A model generated the notes under the pieces. That model worked only from the letters and a program-made list of their open reading frames with translations. It made no database searches and had not been told where the DNA came from. From Methanobacterium sp964452085 (GTDB lineage: Archaea; Methanobacteriota; Methanobacteria; Methanobacteriales; Methanobacteriaceae), in NCBI GenBank assembly GCA_964452085.1, contig CAYVKL010000010.1, forward strand, positions 1 to 64,000: 64,000 nucleotides of DNA, read 5' to 3'. Below, piece after piece: positions 9,394 through 19,009 of the stretch. A program made the translations under genes and the position numbers. Position 1 is the stretch's first letter. The number at the start of each line of letters is the position of its first letter.

Positions 9394-11922
9394 ATGATTT
9401 TTATAAAGCAAAAAACTTGTATATTTTTGGCTGTTTTTATTTTTTGTTTAATAATTTTCGGCGGATCGTCCAGTGCGACAACTATTAACGTTAGTCCCGG
9501 GACGGGTACTATTCAAGCTGCTGTTACCGGTGCCAGTGCCGGTGACACATTAAACTTGTCGGCGGGTACTTATAATGATCATGCTGTGACGCTGAATAAG
9601 AATTTAATCATCCAAGGGCCAACTGTGGCCAGTGGAAATCCACCTACAGCGGTGATTGATGCCCAAACAAGTGGAAGAATATTCTATGTCAATCCTGATG
9701 TGACTGTGACCCTGCAGTACTTACTTTTGAAAAATGGATACAGTGATGAAGAGGGTGGTGCGGTATGTAATCAGGGTAATATAACTATTAACTCTTGCAG
9801 ATTCACCAACAACAATGCAGATTCAGGTGGTGGGGCAATCACTAATGAATTTGGTACTTCTAAGGTTACCAATAGTACTTTCACCAGTAACAACGCACCA
9901 AGTAATGATGGAGGAGCCTTCTACAATTATTTTGGTAATGCTTCTATTGCCGACTGCAACTTCACCAGCAACACAGCAAACAATCATGGTGGAGCCATTT
10001 ACAATTATGAAGGCACTGTCAATTTGACTAATTCCAATGTATACAATAACAACGCAAAGAATGGTGGTGGAATCTACAATGCGGATAATATGACTTTGAC
10101 TGGTTCTGGGGTATACAACAACACCTCAAACATTAATGGTGGTGGAATCTACAATTACGGTACTATGACTTTGACTAGTTTCTCCAAGGTATACAAAAAC
10201 ACCGCAAACAATCATGGTGGTGGAATCTCCAATGGTGGTACTATAAATTTGACAGGGTCCAGTGTCTACAACAACACCGCAATAACTAATTTTGGTGGTG
10301 GAATCTACAATGTTGGTACTATAAATTTGACTGTTTCAAATGTATGCAACAACACCGCAAATGATGGTGGTGGAATCTGCAATTACGGTACTATGACTTT
10401 AACCAATTCCAATATATACCAAAACACAGCAACTTATGGTGGTGGAATCTACAATGAGGGTACTACGATTTTGACTGGTTCCAATGTATACAACAACACC
10501 GCAACAAGTCTTTTAACAAATAGTGGTGGTGGAGGAATCTGCAATTATGGTAGTGGTACTATGAATTTAACTGGTTCCAGTGTATACCAAAACACCGCCT
10601 GGAGTGATGGTGGTGGAATCTACAGTGATGGTGGTGCTGTGAATTTAACCAATTCCAATGTATACCAAAACACCGCAACAAATGATGATGGTGGTGGAAT
10701 CCACAATGTTGGTACTATGACTTTGACCAATTCCAATGTATCCGGAAACACCGCAGCTTTTGCTGGTGGAATCTACAATGGTGGTATTATGACTTTGAAT
10801 GGTTCCGCTGTAGGTTACAACACCGCATATGATGGTGGTGGAATCTATAATCAGGGTTTTATGACTTTGAGGTTCTGCAGAATAGTTGTAAATACTGCAC
10901 TTTCTGGCACTGATATTTTAAGTGATTCTGGTTCAGTGGATGCTGCGCTTAACTGGTGGGGTTCCAATTCAGACCCCAGCAGTAAAGTCTATGGTACTGT
11001 AACTGTTACTCCTTGGCTGGTTTTAAATTTGACTGCTAATCCAACCCTTATCAAAAATGGGGGCACATCCAATATAACAGCTGACTTATTACACGATTCA
11101 AATGGAGGATACCATGATCCGGTAAGTGGTCATGTTCCCGACGGGAGTCTAGTAATTTTTGCCACCACAAAAGGCACAATAAACAGTCCAGTAATGATAG
11201 GTAATGGGGCTGCAAAGGCTACTTTAACTGGTGGTACGGTTAGTGGTGTTGCCGATGTTTCATCAACCGTTGATAGTCAGACTGTTCACACATCAGTTAC
11301 CATTGACGCCACAGCACCTACGGTAAGCAGTACTAATCCAGCTCAATATGCGGTGAACTTACCCTCAAATCAAGTGTTTACAGTTACTTTCAGTGAAGCA
11401 ATTAAAGCAGGTAATCTCAATTTGGTTGTGCTTAAAACCAGCACCGGAACATTAATCACCACCACTAAAAGCATTACTGGTAGTGTGCTGACTATAACAC
11501 CTACCAGTGCCTTAGGTGAGGCCAAATATCTGTTAATGTTGTATGCAGGTTGTGTGACTGATCTAGCAGGTAATCCCGCAGCAGCAACCACCAGAACTTA
11601 CAGCGTAGGTAGTGGTCCTGTTGTAACGGTTACGGATCCAGTGAACTATGCAGTGAACGTAGCAAGAAATAAAGTGATCACAGCCACTTTCAATGAACCA
11701 ATACTAGCAAAGTACCTTACTTTGGTTTACCTTAAAACCACTACGGGAATCATAATCCCCACCACAAAAAGTGTCAGTGGAAGCGTGTTAACCATCACCC
11801 CAACCAGTACACTTGCCGCTGGAACACGATACCTAGTGATGATCTACTACTTTGCTGTAACCGACATATCTGGAAACCCCAACGTAAACAAAGCCATAAG
11901 CTTCACCACAGGCGCAACCTAA
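9394..11922 (+). CDS. Adhesin-like right-handed parallel beta-helix protein with Ig-like and two Big_5 domains
   Basis: An 842-residue protein. It has a hydrophobic signal peptide in the first ~28 residues ending near SSSATT. TINVSPGTGTIQAAVTGA then opens a pectate-lyase-like beta-helix. About 15 coils of the form GG[AG]I-x-N...T-x-LTxSxVYxNTA run from residue about 118 to 490, close to the polymorphic outer-membrane/adhesin repeat of Methanobacteriales adhesin-like proteins. NLTANPTLIKNGGTSNITADLL opens an invasin-like Ig domain (about residues 545-640), and the duplicated Big_5 tail follows (nucleotides about 11310-11610 and 11620-11920). There is no C-terminal membrane anchor. GAGAGGGGG precedes the ATG by 11 nt. 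A CTAA microsatellite lies just upstream. The likely role is surface adhesion; no lyase active site could be recognised. Confidence 0.85.
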   Translation: MIFIKQKTCIFLAVFIFCLIIFGGSSSATTINVSPGTGTIQAAVTGASAGDTLNLSAGTYNDHAVTLNKNLIIQGPTVASGNPPTAVIDAQTSGRIFYVNPDVTVTLQYLLLKNGYSDEEGGAVCNQGNITINSCRFTNNNADSGGGAITNEFGTSKVTNSTFTSNNAPSNDGGAFYNYFGNASIADCNFTSNTANNHGGAIYNYEGTVNLTNSNVYNNNAKNGGGIYNADNMTLTGSGVYNNTSNINGGGIYNYGTMTLTSFSKVYKNTANNHGGGISNGGTINLTGSSVYNNTAITNFGGGIYNVGTINLTVSNVCNNTANDGGGICNYGTMTLTNSNIYQNTATYGGGIYNEGTTILTGSNVYNNTATSLLTNSGGGGICNYGSGTMNLTGSSVYQNTAWSDGGGIYSDGGAVNLTNSNVYQNTATNDDGGGIHNVGTMTLTNSNVSGNTAAFAGGIYNGGIMTLNGSAVGYNTAYDGGGIYNQGFMTLRFCRIVVNTALSGTDILSDSGSVDAALNWWGSNSDPSSKVYGTVTVTPWLVLNLTANPTLIKNGGTSNITADLLHDSNGGYHDPVSGHVPDGSLVIFATTKGTINSPVMIGNGAAKATLTGGTVSGVADVSSTVDSQTVHTSVTIDATAPTVSSTNPAQYAVNLPSNQVFTVTFSEAIKAGNLNLVVLKTSTGTLITTTKSITGSVLTITPTSALGEAKYLLMLYAGCVTDLAGNPAAATTRTYSVGSGPVVTVTDPVNYAVNVARNKVITATFNEPILAKYLTLVYLKTTTGIIIPTTKSVSGSVLTITPTSTLAAGTRYLVMIYYFAVTDISGNPNVNKAISFTTGAT

Positions 11923-12271
11923 AAAAAATAACCTCCCTATTTTTTCTTTTTACTCTTGTTAATTCATCTCAGCCTATCCAACAGAAAATATCCATTTGTT
12001 CTAAATGTTACTTCTAGGCATAATACTCTCTTAAAAAGTCAAATACATCCTTTGAATTCTTTAAAATGAATTTAGTGACGTATTCATTTCATTATAAATC
12101 AATATAATACAAGATATTGGTTTAATCTTATTATAAATTTTTTATAAACACAAAATTTTATCAAATTTATCATGTTCCTGTCGAATGATAATATAAAACA
12201 TAATAATTACATAATAGTATATTATAGTGAGTACAAAATATCAAGTAATAATAAAAAAAGGGGGAGGGGTA
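11923..12271. other. Intergenic region: terminator tract and promoter of the second beta-propeller gene
   Basis: A 349-base AT-rich gap. A T-rich terminator (11940-11951) follows the beta-helix gene. TTTTTTATAAACAC at about 12137-12150 and neighbouring TATA-like stretches could drive the next gene. An in-frame GTG at 12227 has no ribosome site, whereas GGGGGAGGGG at 12260-12269 serves the ATG at 12272. No other gene is seen. Confidence 0.5.
11940..11951 (+). terminator. Poly-T termination tract
   Basis: A T-rich run begins 18 bp after the stop codon of the beta-helix gene, with no hairpin. The same layout (GGCGCAACCTAA stop, A run, then T run) is found after the paralogue at 13951. Confidence 0.6.
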
Positions 12272-13951
12272 ATGAGGAAAAGTGTGATTTTATTAGGAAC
12301 TTTTTTTATGGTCTTAATGCTTGCTGGCGCTGTTTCAGCAACCACAGAAGCACAACCAGCATACACTTATGCCGTGGAAACGGATAATTCCGCAATAGAC
12401 GGCCACAACATAGTCTATGAAAAAAAATATTCAGACACCGACTATGATATCTACAAGACGGACCTAACCACTGGTTCAACAACACCCGTAACTTCGAGTG
12501 GTAGGAATGATCGGTATCCAGATATTTCCGGAAATATTGTAGTCTGGCAAGGCCAAGCTGTCGGTGGTAAATGGCAAATTTATTGGAGAGACACAAGCAC
12601 ACCCAATTCAGAAGCATTAGTGCATCCAGATGCAAATGATCAGATAAATCCCAGTATTTCAGGAAATTTGATAGTATGGCAACAATATTGGTCAGCTGCT
12701 GATGACGATACTGGTGGTGTCCTGGCTGATTATGACATTGAAGGATACGACCTAGCTACAAATACTTACTATCCAAATATAGCATGTAACGTTCAGTTTG
12801 AAGGTTTCCCTGATATTTCTGGAGGTACTGTAGTATACAATAAATATGAAAATCTGGGAACAGTACCTTCGCCAGATTGGCACTGGCAAGTCTACAAAAC
12901 CTTTTTCAACTATGTTAACGTAGGGAGCAAAATAAGTGCGAGCTATAATGACCAGCTTTATCCAGTGGTATCATCTACCGGGAAAGCAGCTTGGCAAGAA
13001 ATGATTGCTGGTGACTATGATATTCATTGGGTAGATGATGTATGGGCTGCAAGTCCAATCATACACGAAGAAATGACAGTAGGAACCCATGATATGAATG
13101 CTGCACTTAGCGGAAATATCCTCGCGTGGAGACAACAATACAGTTCCAGCAGTTCAGATTATGACATTAAAATGAAAGATATTTCCAGCAGTGCTAATCC
13201 AAAAATAAATGTTGAGAGTAGTGTAAATAATCAGCTTAGTCCTGCAGTTGGTACAGACGGATATGGAAAATTCGTATCTTATACTGACACAAGAGCAAGC
13301 GATGGATTTAACCGGGTTTATTGGCGGAACATGGATAGTATTATACCTATTGTATCCAGCACTAATCCAGCTCAGTATGCAGTGAATTTACCATCAAATC
13401 AAGTATTTACAGTTACCTTCAGCGAACCGATTTTGGCTAAAAATCTTAATTTAATTATACTGAAAACTAGCACAGGAACAGTAATCCCCACCACCAAAAG
13501 CATTAGTGGCAACATATTAACCATCACACCCACCAGCGCATTAGCTGAGGCCAAATATCTATTACTCATCTATTCCGGTTCAATAACCGACTACGCAAAC
13601 AACAACGTAGCAACACAATCCAGAACATACAGTGTAGGAACCTCACCATACGCAACCAGTACCGATCCAGTGAACTACGCAGTTAACGTGGCAAGAAACA
13701 AAGTAATCACAGTCAGCTTCAACGAAGCCATCGTGGCGAAATACCTCACCCTGGTCTACCTTAAAACAACCTCTGGAGTTATAATATCTGCTACTAAAAG
13801 TGTTGTTGGAAACGTGTTATTCATCACACCCACCAGTCCACTTGCCGCAGGCACAAGATACCTACTGATGATCTACACCTTCGCAGTAACCGACCTAGCA
13901 GGAAACCCCAACATAAACAAAGCCATAAGCTTCACCACAGGCGCAACCTAA
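12272..13951 (+). CDS. Secreted beta-propeller (PD40/TolB-like) surface protein with two Big_5 domains, paralogue of 7433-9148
   Basis: About 559 residues from ATG 12272, which follows a strong purine tract (GGGGAGGGG). The signal peptide MRKSVILLGTFFMVLMLAGA is followed by VSATT. Beta-propeller repeats such as YPDISGNIVVWQ, INPSISGNLIVWQQ and FPDISGGTVVYN follow, matching those of the upstream paralogue in order and spacing. The C terminus has the duplicated Ig-like Big_5 module (nucleotides about 13345-13640 and 13650-13950), ending in ISFTTGAT as in the beta-helix protein. No membrane anchor or pseudomurein-binding repeat is visible. The role is probably at the cell surface, perhaps adhesion or structure. 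The close paralogy indicates local duplication. The polypeptide substrate or partner is unknown. Confidence 0.8.
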   Translation: MRKSVILLGTFFMVLMLAGAVSATTEAQPAYTYAVETDNSAIDGHNIVYEKKYSDTDYDIYKTDLTTGSTTPVTSSGRNDRYPDISGNIVVWQGQAVGGKWQIYWRDTSTPNSEALVHPDANDQINPSISGNLIVWQQYWSAADDDTGGVLADYDIEGYDLATNTYYPNIACNVQFEGFPDISGGTVVYNKYENLGTVPSPDWHWQVYKTFFNYVNVGSKISASYNDQLYPVVSSTGKAAWQEMIAGDYDIHWVDDVWAASPIIHEEMTVGTHDMNAALSGNILAWRQQYSSSSSDYDIKMKDISSSANPKINVESSVNNQLSPAVGTDGYGKFVSYTDTRASDGFNRVYWRNMDSIIPIVSSTNPAQYAVNLPSNQVFTVTFSEPILAKNLNLIILKTSTGTVIPTTKSISGNILTITPTSALAEAKYLLLIYSGSITDYANNNVATQSRTYSVGTSPYATSTDPVNYAVNVARNKVITVSFNEAIVAKYLTLVYLKTTSGVIISATKSVVGNVLFITPTSPLAAGTRYLLMIYTFAVTDLAGNPNINKAISFTTGAT

Positions 13952-13960
13952 AAATCCTCT

Positions 13961-13979
13961 TCTTTTTTTCTCTTTTTTT
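13961..13979 (+). terminator. Poly-T termination tract
   Basis: T-rich stretch (TCTTTTTTTCTCTTTTTTT) 9 bp after the stop codon of the second beta-propeller gene. Confidence 0.6.
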
Positions 13980-14053
13980 AAAAAAATAAGTCCTGTTGGA
14001 GAAAAAATAAAATCTGAAAATTGCCAAAAAATGGCAATAAAATATGATTTAAG

Positions 14054-15199
14054 TCAATTTAAAATCTTTTCGATTTCTACAGAATCAAAACGAAGAATAA
14101 TAAGTCGAGTATTACCTCTTACTCCCTTTCCAGTGAATTGTGTGTCAATTATCCTAACAAATTCCAGTTTTTTAAGAGCCCTATCAAAAGAAGCATAACT
14201 TAAAGACTTTTTTCCTTTTTTAAGGTTTTCTTCTTTAAGGAAATTGAAAAGGTTCCCCGCTGTAGGATGATCTTCAGCTGAATTAATTATTGCACTTAAA
14301 AGATTTTTTTCATCTTCAGATAGTTTGATTATGGTATCCTGTAGATGATGAGAGTCAAAATCCTGCATTGCTCGCTCAATGTGCTCTTTCTTAATGTTAC
14401 GAGAGGCATCGGCTTCAGCAAAATTTCCACTGGTGCGGAGAAGATCTATCCCCACCCTCAGATCACCTGTAGAGTGAGTGGCATCCACAATTTCATCTGT
14501 AAGTTCATCTGAGATCACTGAAGGATAAAAACCTACCCTAACACGATCCTTGAGTATATCGTTAATATCCTGCCAAGTATATGGTTCAAATATGATTTCC
14601 TGGGGAATGAAAATTGAACTGACATTTTTATCCAGCATATAACGGAATTCAATATCCGATATTATGGCAAAAACACCAGTTCTGACACCAGGAAAAACTT
14701 CGTGAGCGCGAAGAATATCATAAAGAATTTGATTGGCATTTTTACTGTAAAAAAGATGGTTAACATCATCCAAAGCCACCACCAGGGCCTTACCCTCAGA
14801 AGAAAGCTTTTTCATAATCTCCCCATAGATACGGGAAAAGGGAACCCCGGTTTCTGCGGGTAAAAATCCAAATAAATGCTGGTATATTTGAGAAAATATA
14901 TTGAAACGGGTGTTGTAAAGCTGACAGTTCACATAGGCACACACTACCTTTTCAGAACGTTCCTCCACCATTTCAAAGATCTTGTGAATGGCAGTGGTTT
15001 TTCCCGTGGCGGGAGAACCCATTACTACAGAATTAACAGGTTTACCGCCTTTTAAAGCTGGGCGCAAACATATAGCCAGGGCTTCCATTTGCGATTCCCT
15101 GTGAAGATAATTTTCAGGTATATAATCCGGATTGAAAGCAGTTATATTTTTGAAAAGAGTTTCTTCACCCATGAGAATGTCTTCAACGCGTCCAGGCAT
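14054..15199 (-). CDS. cdc6: Orc1/Cdc6 family replication initiator ATPase
   Basis: A 381-residue AAA+ protein of the archaeal Orc1/Cdc6 family, which binds origin boxes and helps load MCM. The Walker A motif GSPATGKTT is at residues 61-69. Walker B is VVALDD at about 140-145, with Asp where most family members have Glu (DE). Sensor/lid segments follow, and the last ~85 residues form a winged helix (SYASFDRALKKLEFVRIID). The ATG has GGGGT six nucleotides upstream. No cluster of origin recognition boxes was seen on either side, so this is probably a second, non-oriC paralogue rather than the origin-linked copy. Its upstream gap carries a 13-bp direct repeat. The mcm gene is also in this window, 26 kb away. 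Confidence 0.92.
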   Translation of the reverse strand: MPGRVEDILMGEETLFKNITAFNPDYIPENYLHRESQMEALAICLRPALKGGKPVNSVVMGSPATGKTTAIHKIFEMVEERSEKVVCAYVNCQLYNTRFNIFSQIYQHLFGFLPAETGVPFSRIYGEIMKKLSSEGKALVVALDDVNHLFYSKNANQILYDILRAHEVFPGVRTGVFAIISDIEFRYMLDKNVSSIFIPQEIIFEPYTWQDINDILKDRVRVGFYPSVISDELTDEIVDATHSTGDLRVGIDLLRTSGNFAEADASRNIKKEHIERAMQDFDSHHLQDTIIKLSEDEKNLLSAIINSAEDHPTAGNLFNFLKEENLKKGKKSLSYASFDRALKKLEFVRIIDTQFTGKGVRGNTRLIILRFDSVEIEKILN

Positions 15200-15254
15200 G
15201 TCTTTACCCCATAATAATTAAAATAGGTTTATAATTGTCTTATTAATAGTAGAC

Positions 15255-15285
15255 CTATGCATTTTTATGACTCTATGCATTTTTA
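15255..15285. repeat. 13-bp direct repeat in the cdc6 promoter region
   Basis: CTATGCATTTTTA occurs at 15255-15267 and again at 15273-15285, with an 18-bp period. On the cdc6 strand it reads TAAAAATGCATAG and overlaps AT-rich TATA-like sequence about 55-85 bp before the cdc6 ATG. It contains the palindrome ATGCAT. It could be a regulatory site for the cdc6 promoter. Confidence 0.6.
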
Positions 15286-15294
15286 TATTTTTAT

Positions 15295-16056
15295 TTATAA
15301 TGAAGATTGATAGTTAAGAAATTCTGGATTTAAATCTTCTACTCCTTCCACCGACTCTCCACCTGAAATATTTAAGAAACGTACATCAGAGTTATTAGCA
15401 GCCCATTCAACCAATTTTTTAGCCCATTGGAGTTTTTTCTGTTTTATTTTGTCAGCAGGACCATCCTCCTGGTCAGGTCGAGAATAATGAGTTACTATCT
15501 TCCCAAAATCCATACCAGATAAAACAATAACTTGCGCTCCCAATGCCATGGCCAGGAATACACAACGATCTCCGTCAGTGAATCCTCCAAAATTGTAGAC
15601 ACTTGAAAGTGGTAAGCTCTGGGTGGTTCCAAGGACGTTTGTCAGTTGTGAGGTGTATTTTTCAATCTGTTCAAGGTTGTTTCCATGGGCATGAACCACC
15701 ATCAATGCCCCCTTATGATTCGCATCAATTATATCATTCATCCGACCATCCAGGTCAGTTACAATTATATCTGGGAGAATATTTTCTTCTAACAGCGCAG
15801 TTGTGGCTCCATCGGCAGCTATGAGAGTGATATCATTCAAATCCATGTTTTGCAAATCGGATAAATTGGGCTTTAAAGAGGGCCCTGCTCCAAAAACAAT
15901 GACCCTATCCTTGATTTCAATGTCTTGTGGGACTAAAGCACCGATATCATCCAGTATGTTGTTTAAAGTTTCTGCAGATTGTTCATCATCCTCTCTGATG
16001 AAACCAAAGTCTTCCAGGATGAGTTGGTACCATTGCATCCAGAGGGCAAGTTCCAT
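15295..16056 (-). CDS. mptE: 6-hydroxymethyl-7,8-dihydropterin pyrophosphokinase (DUF115 type)
   Basis: About 253 residues. This enzyme transfers pyrophosphate from ATP to 6-hydroxymethyl-dihydropterin in tetrahydromethanopterin synthesis. Archaeal MptE is a DUF115 protein unrelated to bacterial FolK. The family signatures are clear: VFGAGPSLKPN, LIAADGATTALLE, PDIIVTDLDG, VVHAHGNN and FGGFTDGDRCVFLA, ending in LSGMDFGK. I favour the ATG at 16056, since MELALWMQWYQLILEDFGF matches the expected N terminus. A start at 16083 would add nine residues. Neither has a strong ribosome site, and TATA-like sequence overlaps the region, so it could be nearly leaderless. It is divergent from the aminotransferase gene. 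Confidence 0.88.
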   Translation of the reverse strand: MELALWMQWYQLILEDFGFIREDDEQSAETLNNILDDIGALVPQDIEIKDRVIVFGAGPSLKPNLSDLQNMDLNDITLIAADGATTALLEENILPDIIVTDLDGRMNDIIDANHKGALMVVHAHGNNLEQIEKYTSQLTNVLGTTQSLPLSSVYNFGGFTDGDRCVFLAMALGAQVIVLSGMDFGKIVTHYSRPDQEDGPADKIKQKKLQWAKKLVEWAANNSDVRFLNISGGESVEGVEDLNPEFLNYQSSL

Positions 16057-16188
16057 ATATAAGGTATATCCCAGTATATACATAATTAAATTTGTATTGT
16101 CCCAAGTAATATTACAACAAATAGGGTTTATTGCCCAAAATTGTACGAGACTTACTTTGGAGGATATTTTTAAATTGGAGTTGAAAAG

Positions 16189-17343
<1,155 letters not shown>

Positions 17344-17361
17344 TTATTTTCCCATCCTTAA

Positions 17362-17371
17362 TTTTTTTTTT
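17362..17371 (+). terminator. Poly-T termination tract
   Basis: A run of T residues (further T tracts to 17400) 18 bp after the aminotransferase stop. The remaining ~220 bases before the next convergent gene are AT-rich with no gene seen. Confidence 0.6.
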
Positions 17372-17623
17372 ATTTTGAATCTTTTTTGAATGTTTTTTTT
17401 AATAATTTAAACTATTTGTGTCTTTTATAACCTTTACACTAATATTAAATCCCTAAATAATTTATCTGTTTAAAAATTGAAAAATTGTTCTAAAAAATAA
17501 ATTTTTCAAGCATAAATTTTCTAACATTAAAATATCATTACAATAATCTTAATTAAAAATAAATCTTTTCCAAGAAATTTTAAAAAAATATTTAAAAGAA
17601 ATAATTTGGAAAAATAAAAAAAA

Positions 17624-18976
17624 TCAAACTTCCCTGATCATTGCCGCAACTGTCTTAAACAATATGGGGCCATCCATCCATGCTTGTCTTACAAGATAAA
17701 CTGGCCTCAAATAGAATTGTCTGAAAGCGGTTTTCTGCATTATTTTAAGCTCCTCCATAGAACAGTCAACAGTTTCAAGCACAGGTGAGAGAAGAGTGTA
17801 TTTAGACCAGTCTTTAACCTTTATAAGATTGCCTTGAACTGCTTCCTGATAGAAACGGGTTCCAGGGTAAGGTGTAGCTAAAGAAAATAACGCATAAGAT
17901 GGGTTGAGCTCCCTTACAAAATTAATGGTTCTTTGAATACTATCCTTAGTATCTCCAGGCATTCCCAGAACAACAGAAGCAATGGTACGAATATGATTTT
18001 TCCGAGCCAGTGAAAATGCACTGCGGATCTTGTCTATGGTTAATTGTTTGTTCACCCGGTCTAATTGCTGCTGATCTGCAGATTCCACACCTAAAAACAT
18101 GGTTATGCAACCAGATTCACTCATTTTATGTAGCAATTCATCTGAAAGATTATCTGCTCGTGCTGTGCATCCCCAATAAACATCCAAATCCCGTTTCATA
18201 ATTTCATCACATATTTCTGCCACCCTACTTGGTTTGAGGGTAAAAGTATCATCCATGAAAGCAATCATACCAGCTCCATGATCATTGGTGAGGTGTTCCA
18301 TTTCATCCACCACATTTGCAGCTGATCTCATTCTAAGCTGCCGGCCGTGTAAAGCCGCAGATGCACAGAAAGAACATTGCATAGGGCATCCTCTGCCGGA
18401 TATCATCGTGGCGGTGTGCAGTTTCATGTTTAAGATTTTATAATGATCCATGGGGAGAAGGTGCCTTGCTGGGAAGGGCATTTCATCAAGATCACTGATT
18501 AAGGGTCTTGAAGGGGTTACAACATCATCATATGCAATACCTTTTACTTTACTGAGATCTCCACCTTCCGATAGAGTTTCAACCAGTTCCAGTAGTGTGT
18601 ATTCTCCCTCACCCATTATCACCAGGTCCACATAATCTTTTTCCAGAATTTCCTGATGGTTAAAAGTTGGGTGATATCCTCCCAAAACTACCGTAGCCTG
18701 AGGACAGATTTTTTTAGCTAATTCTGCTGTTTGCATGGCATTGGATATCGTGGGTGTTAAAGCGGTGATTGCCACCAGATCAGGGTTGCTTTTAAGGATT
18801 TCAGTTTCCAATATTTCCCAAGTCATTTCAAGCGCTGCAGCATCTATAATCTCCACATCAACTCCACCTTCCTCCAAAACAGCAGCTATATATGCTATAC
18901 CTAATGGTGGTGCCACTAACCCTATAAATTTGTATTTAGAATTAAAATATGGAGGGTTGATGAGCAATACTTTCAT
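17624..18976 (-). CDS. B12-binding domain radical SAM protein
   Basis: A 450-residue protein. Residues 1-140 form a Rossmann-like cobalamin-binding domain (LLINPPY, VAPPLGIAYIAAVL, VVLGGYHPTF, DLVIMGEGE). Residues about 190-400 form a radical SAM barrel with the [4Fe-4S] motif CPMQCSFC (Cys197, 201, 204), MISGRG before it and FMDDTFT as the next strand. This is the 'class B' architecture of cobalamin-dependent radical SAM enzymes, which typically methylate unactivated carbon or phosphorus; individual reactions vary widely. The usual cobalamin-ligand histidine motif is not obvious. It lies 33 bp downstream of the ThDP enzyme on the same strand, so the two are probably co-transcribed and may share a pathway. 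The substrate is unknown. Confidence 0.85.
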   Translation of the reverse strand: MKVLLINPPYFNSKYKFIGLVAPPLGIAYIAAVLEEGGVDVEIIDAAALEMTWEILETEILKSNPDLVAITALTPTISNAMQTAELAKKICPQATVVLGGYHPTFNHQEILEKDYVDLVIMGEGEYTLLELVETLSEGGDLSKVKGIAYDDVVTPSRPLISDLDEMPFPARHLLPMDHYKILNMKLHTATMISGRGCPMQCSFCASAALHGRQLRMRSAANVVDEMEHLTNDHGAGMIAFMDDTFTLKPSRVAEICDEIMKRDLDVYWGCTARADNLSDELLHKMSESGCITMFLGVESADQQQLDRVNKQLTIDKIRSAFSLARKNHIRTIASVVLGMPGDTKDSIQRTINFVRELNPSYALFSLATPYPGTRFYQEAVQGNLIKVKDWSKYTLLSPVLETVDCSMEELKIMQKTAFRQFYLRPVYLVRQAWMDGPILFKTVAAMIREV

Positions 18977-19009
18977 ATTATCACCGGAATTAGTAAAATC
19001 GAAAAGAAT

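Noticed and set aside
9750..10890. Regular ~72-90 bp repeats as a CRISPR array
   Set aside because: The repeats are in frame, vary in sequence and encode beta-helix coils (GGGIYN...LTxSxV), so this is a coding repeat.
12306..12635. Minus-strand frame of 109 codons inside the second beta-propeller gene
   Set aside because: Shadow of an in-frame coding region with signal peptide and propeller repeats.
14054..15294. Replication origin next to cdc6
   Set aside because: No cluster of origin recognition boxes is visible on either side; one short 13-bp direct repeat is not enough to call oriC.
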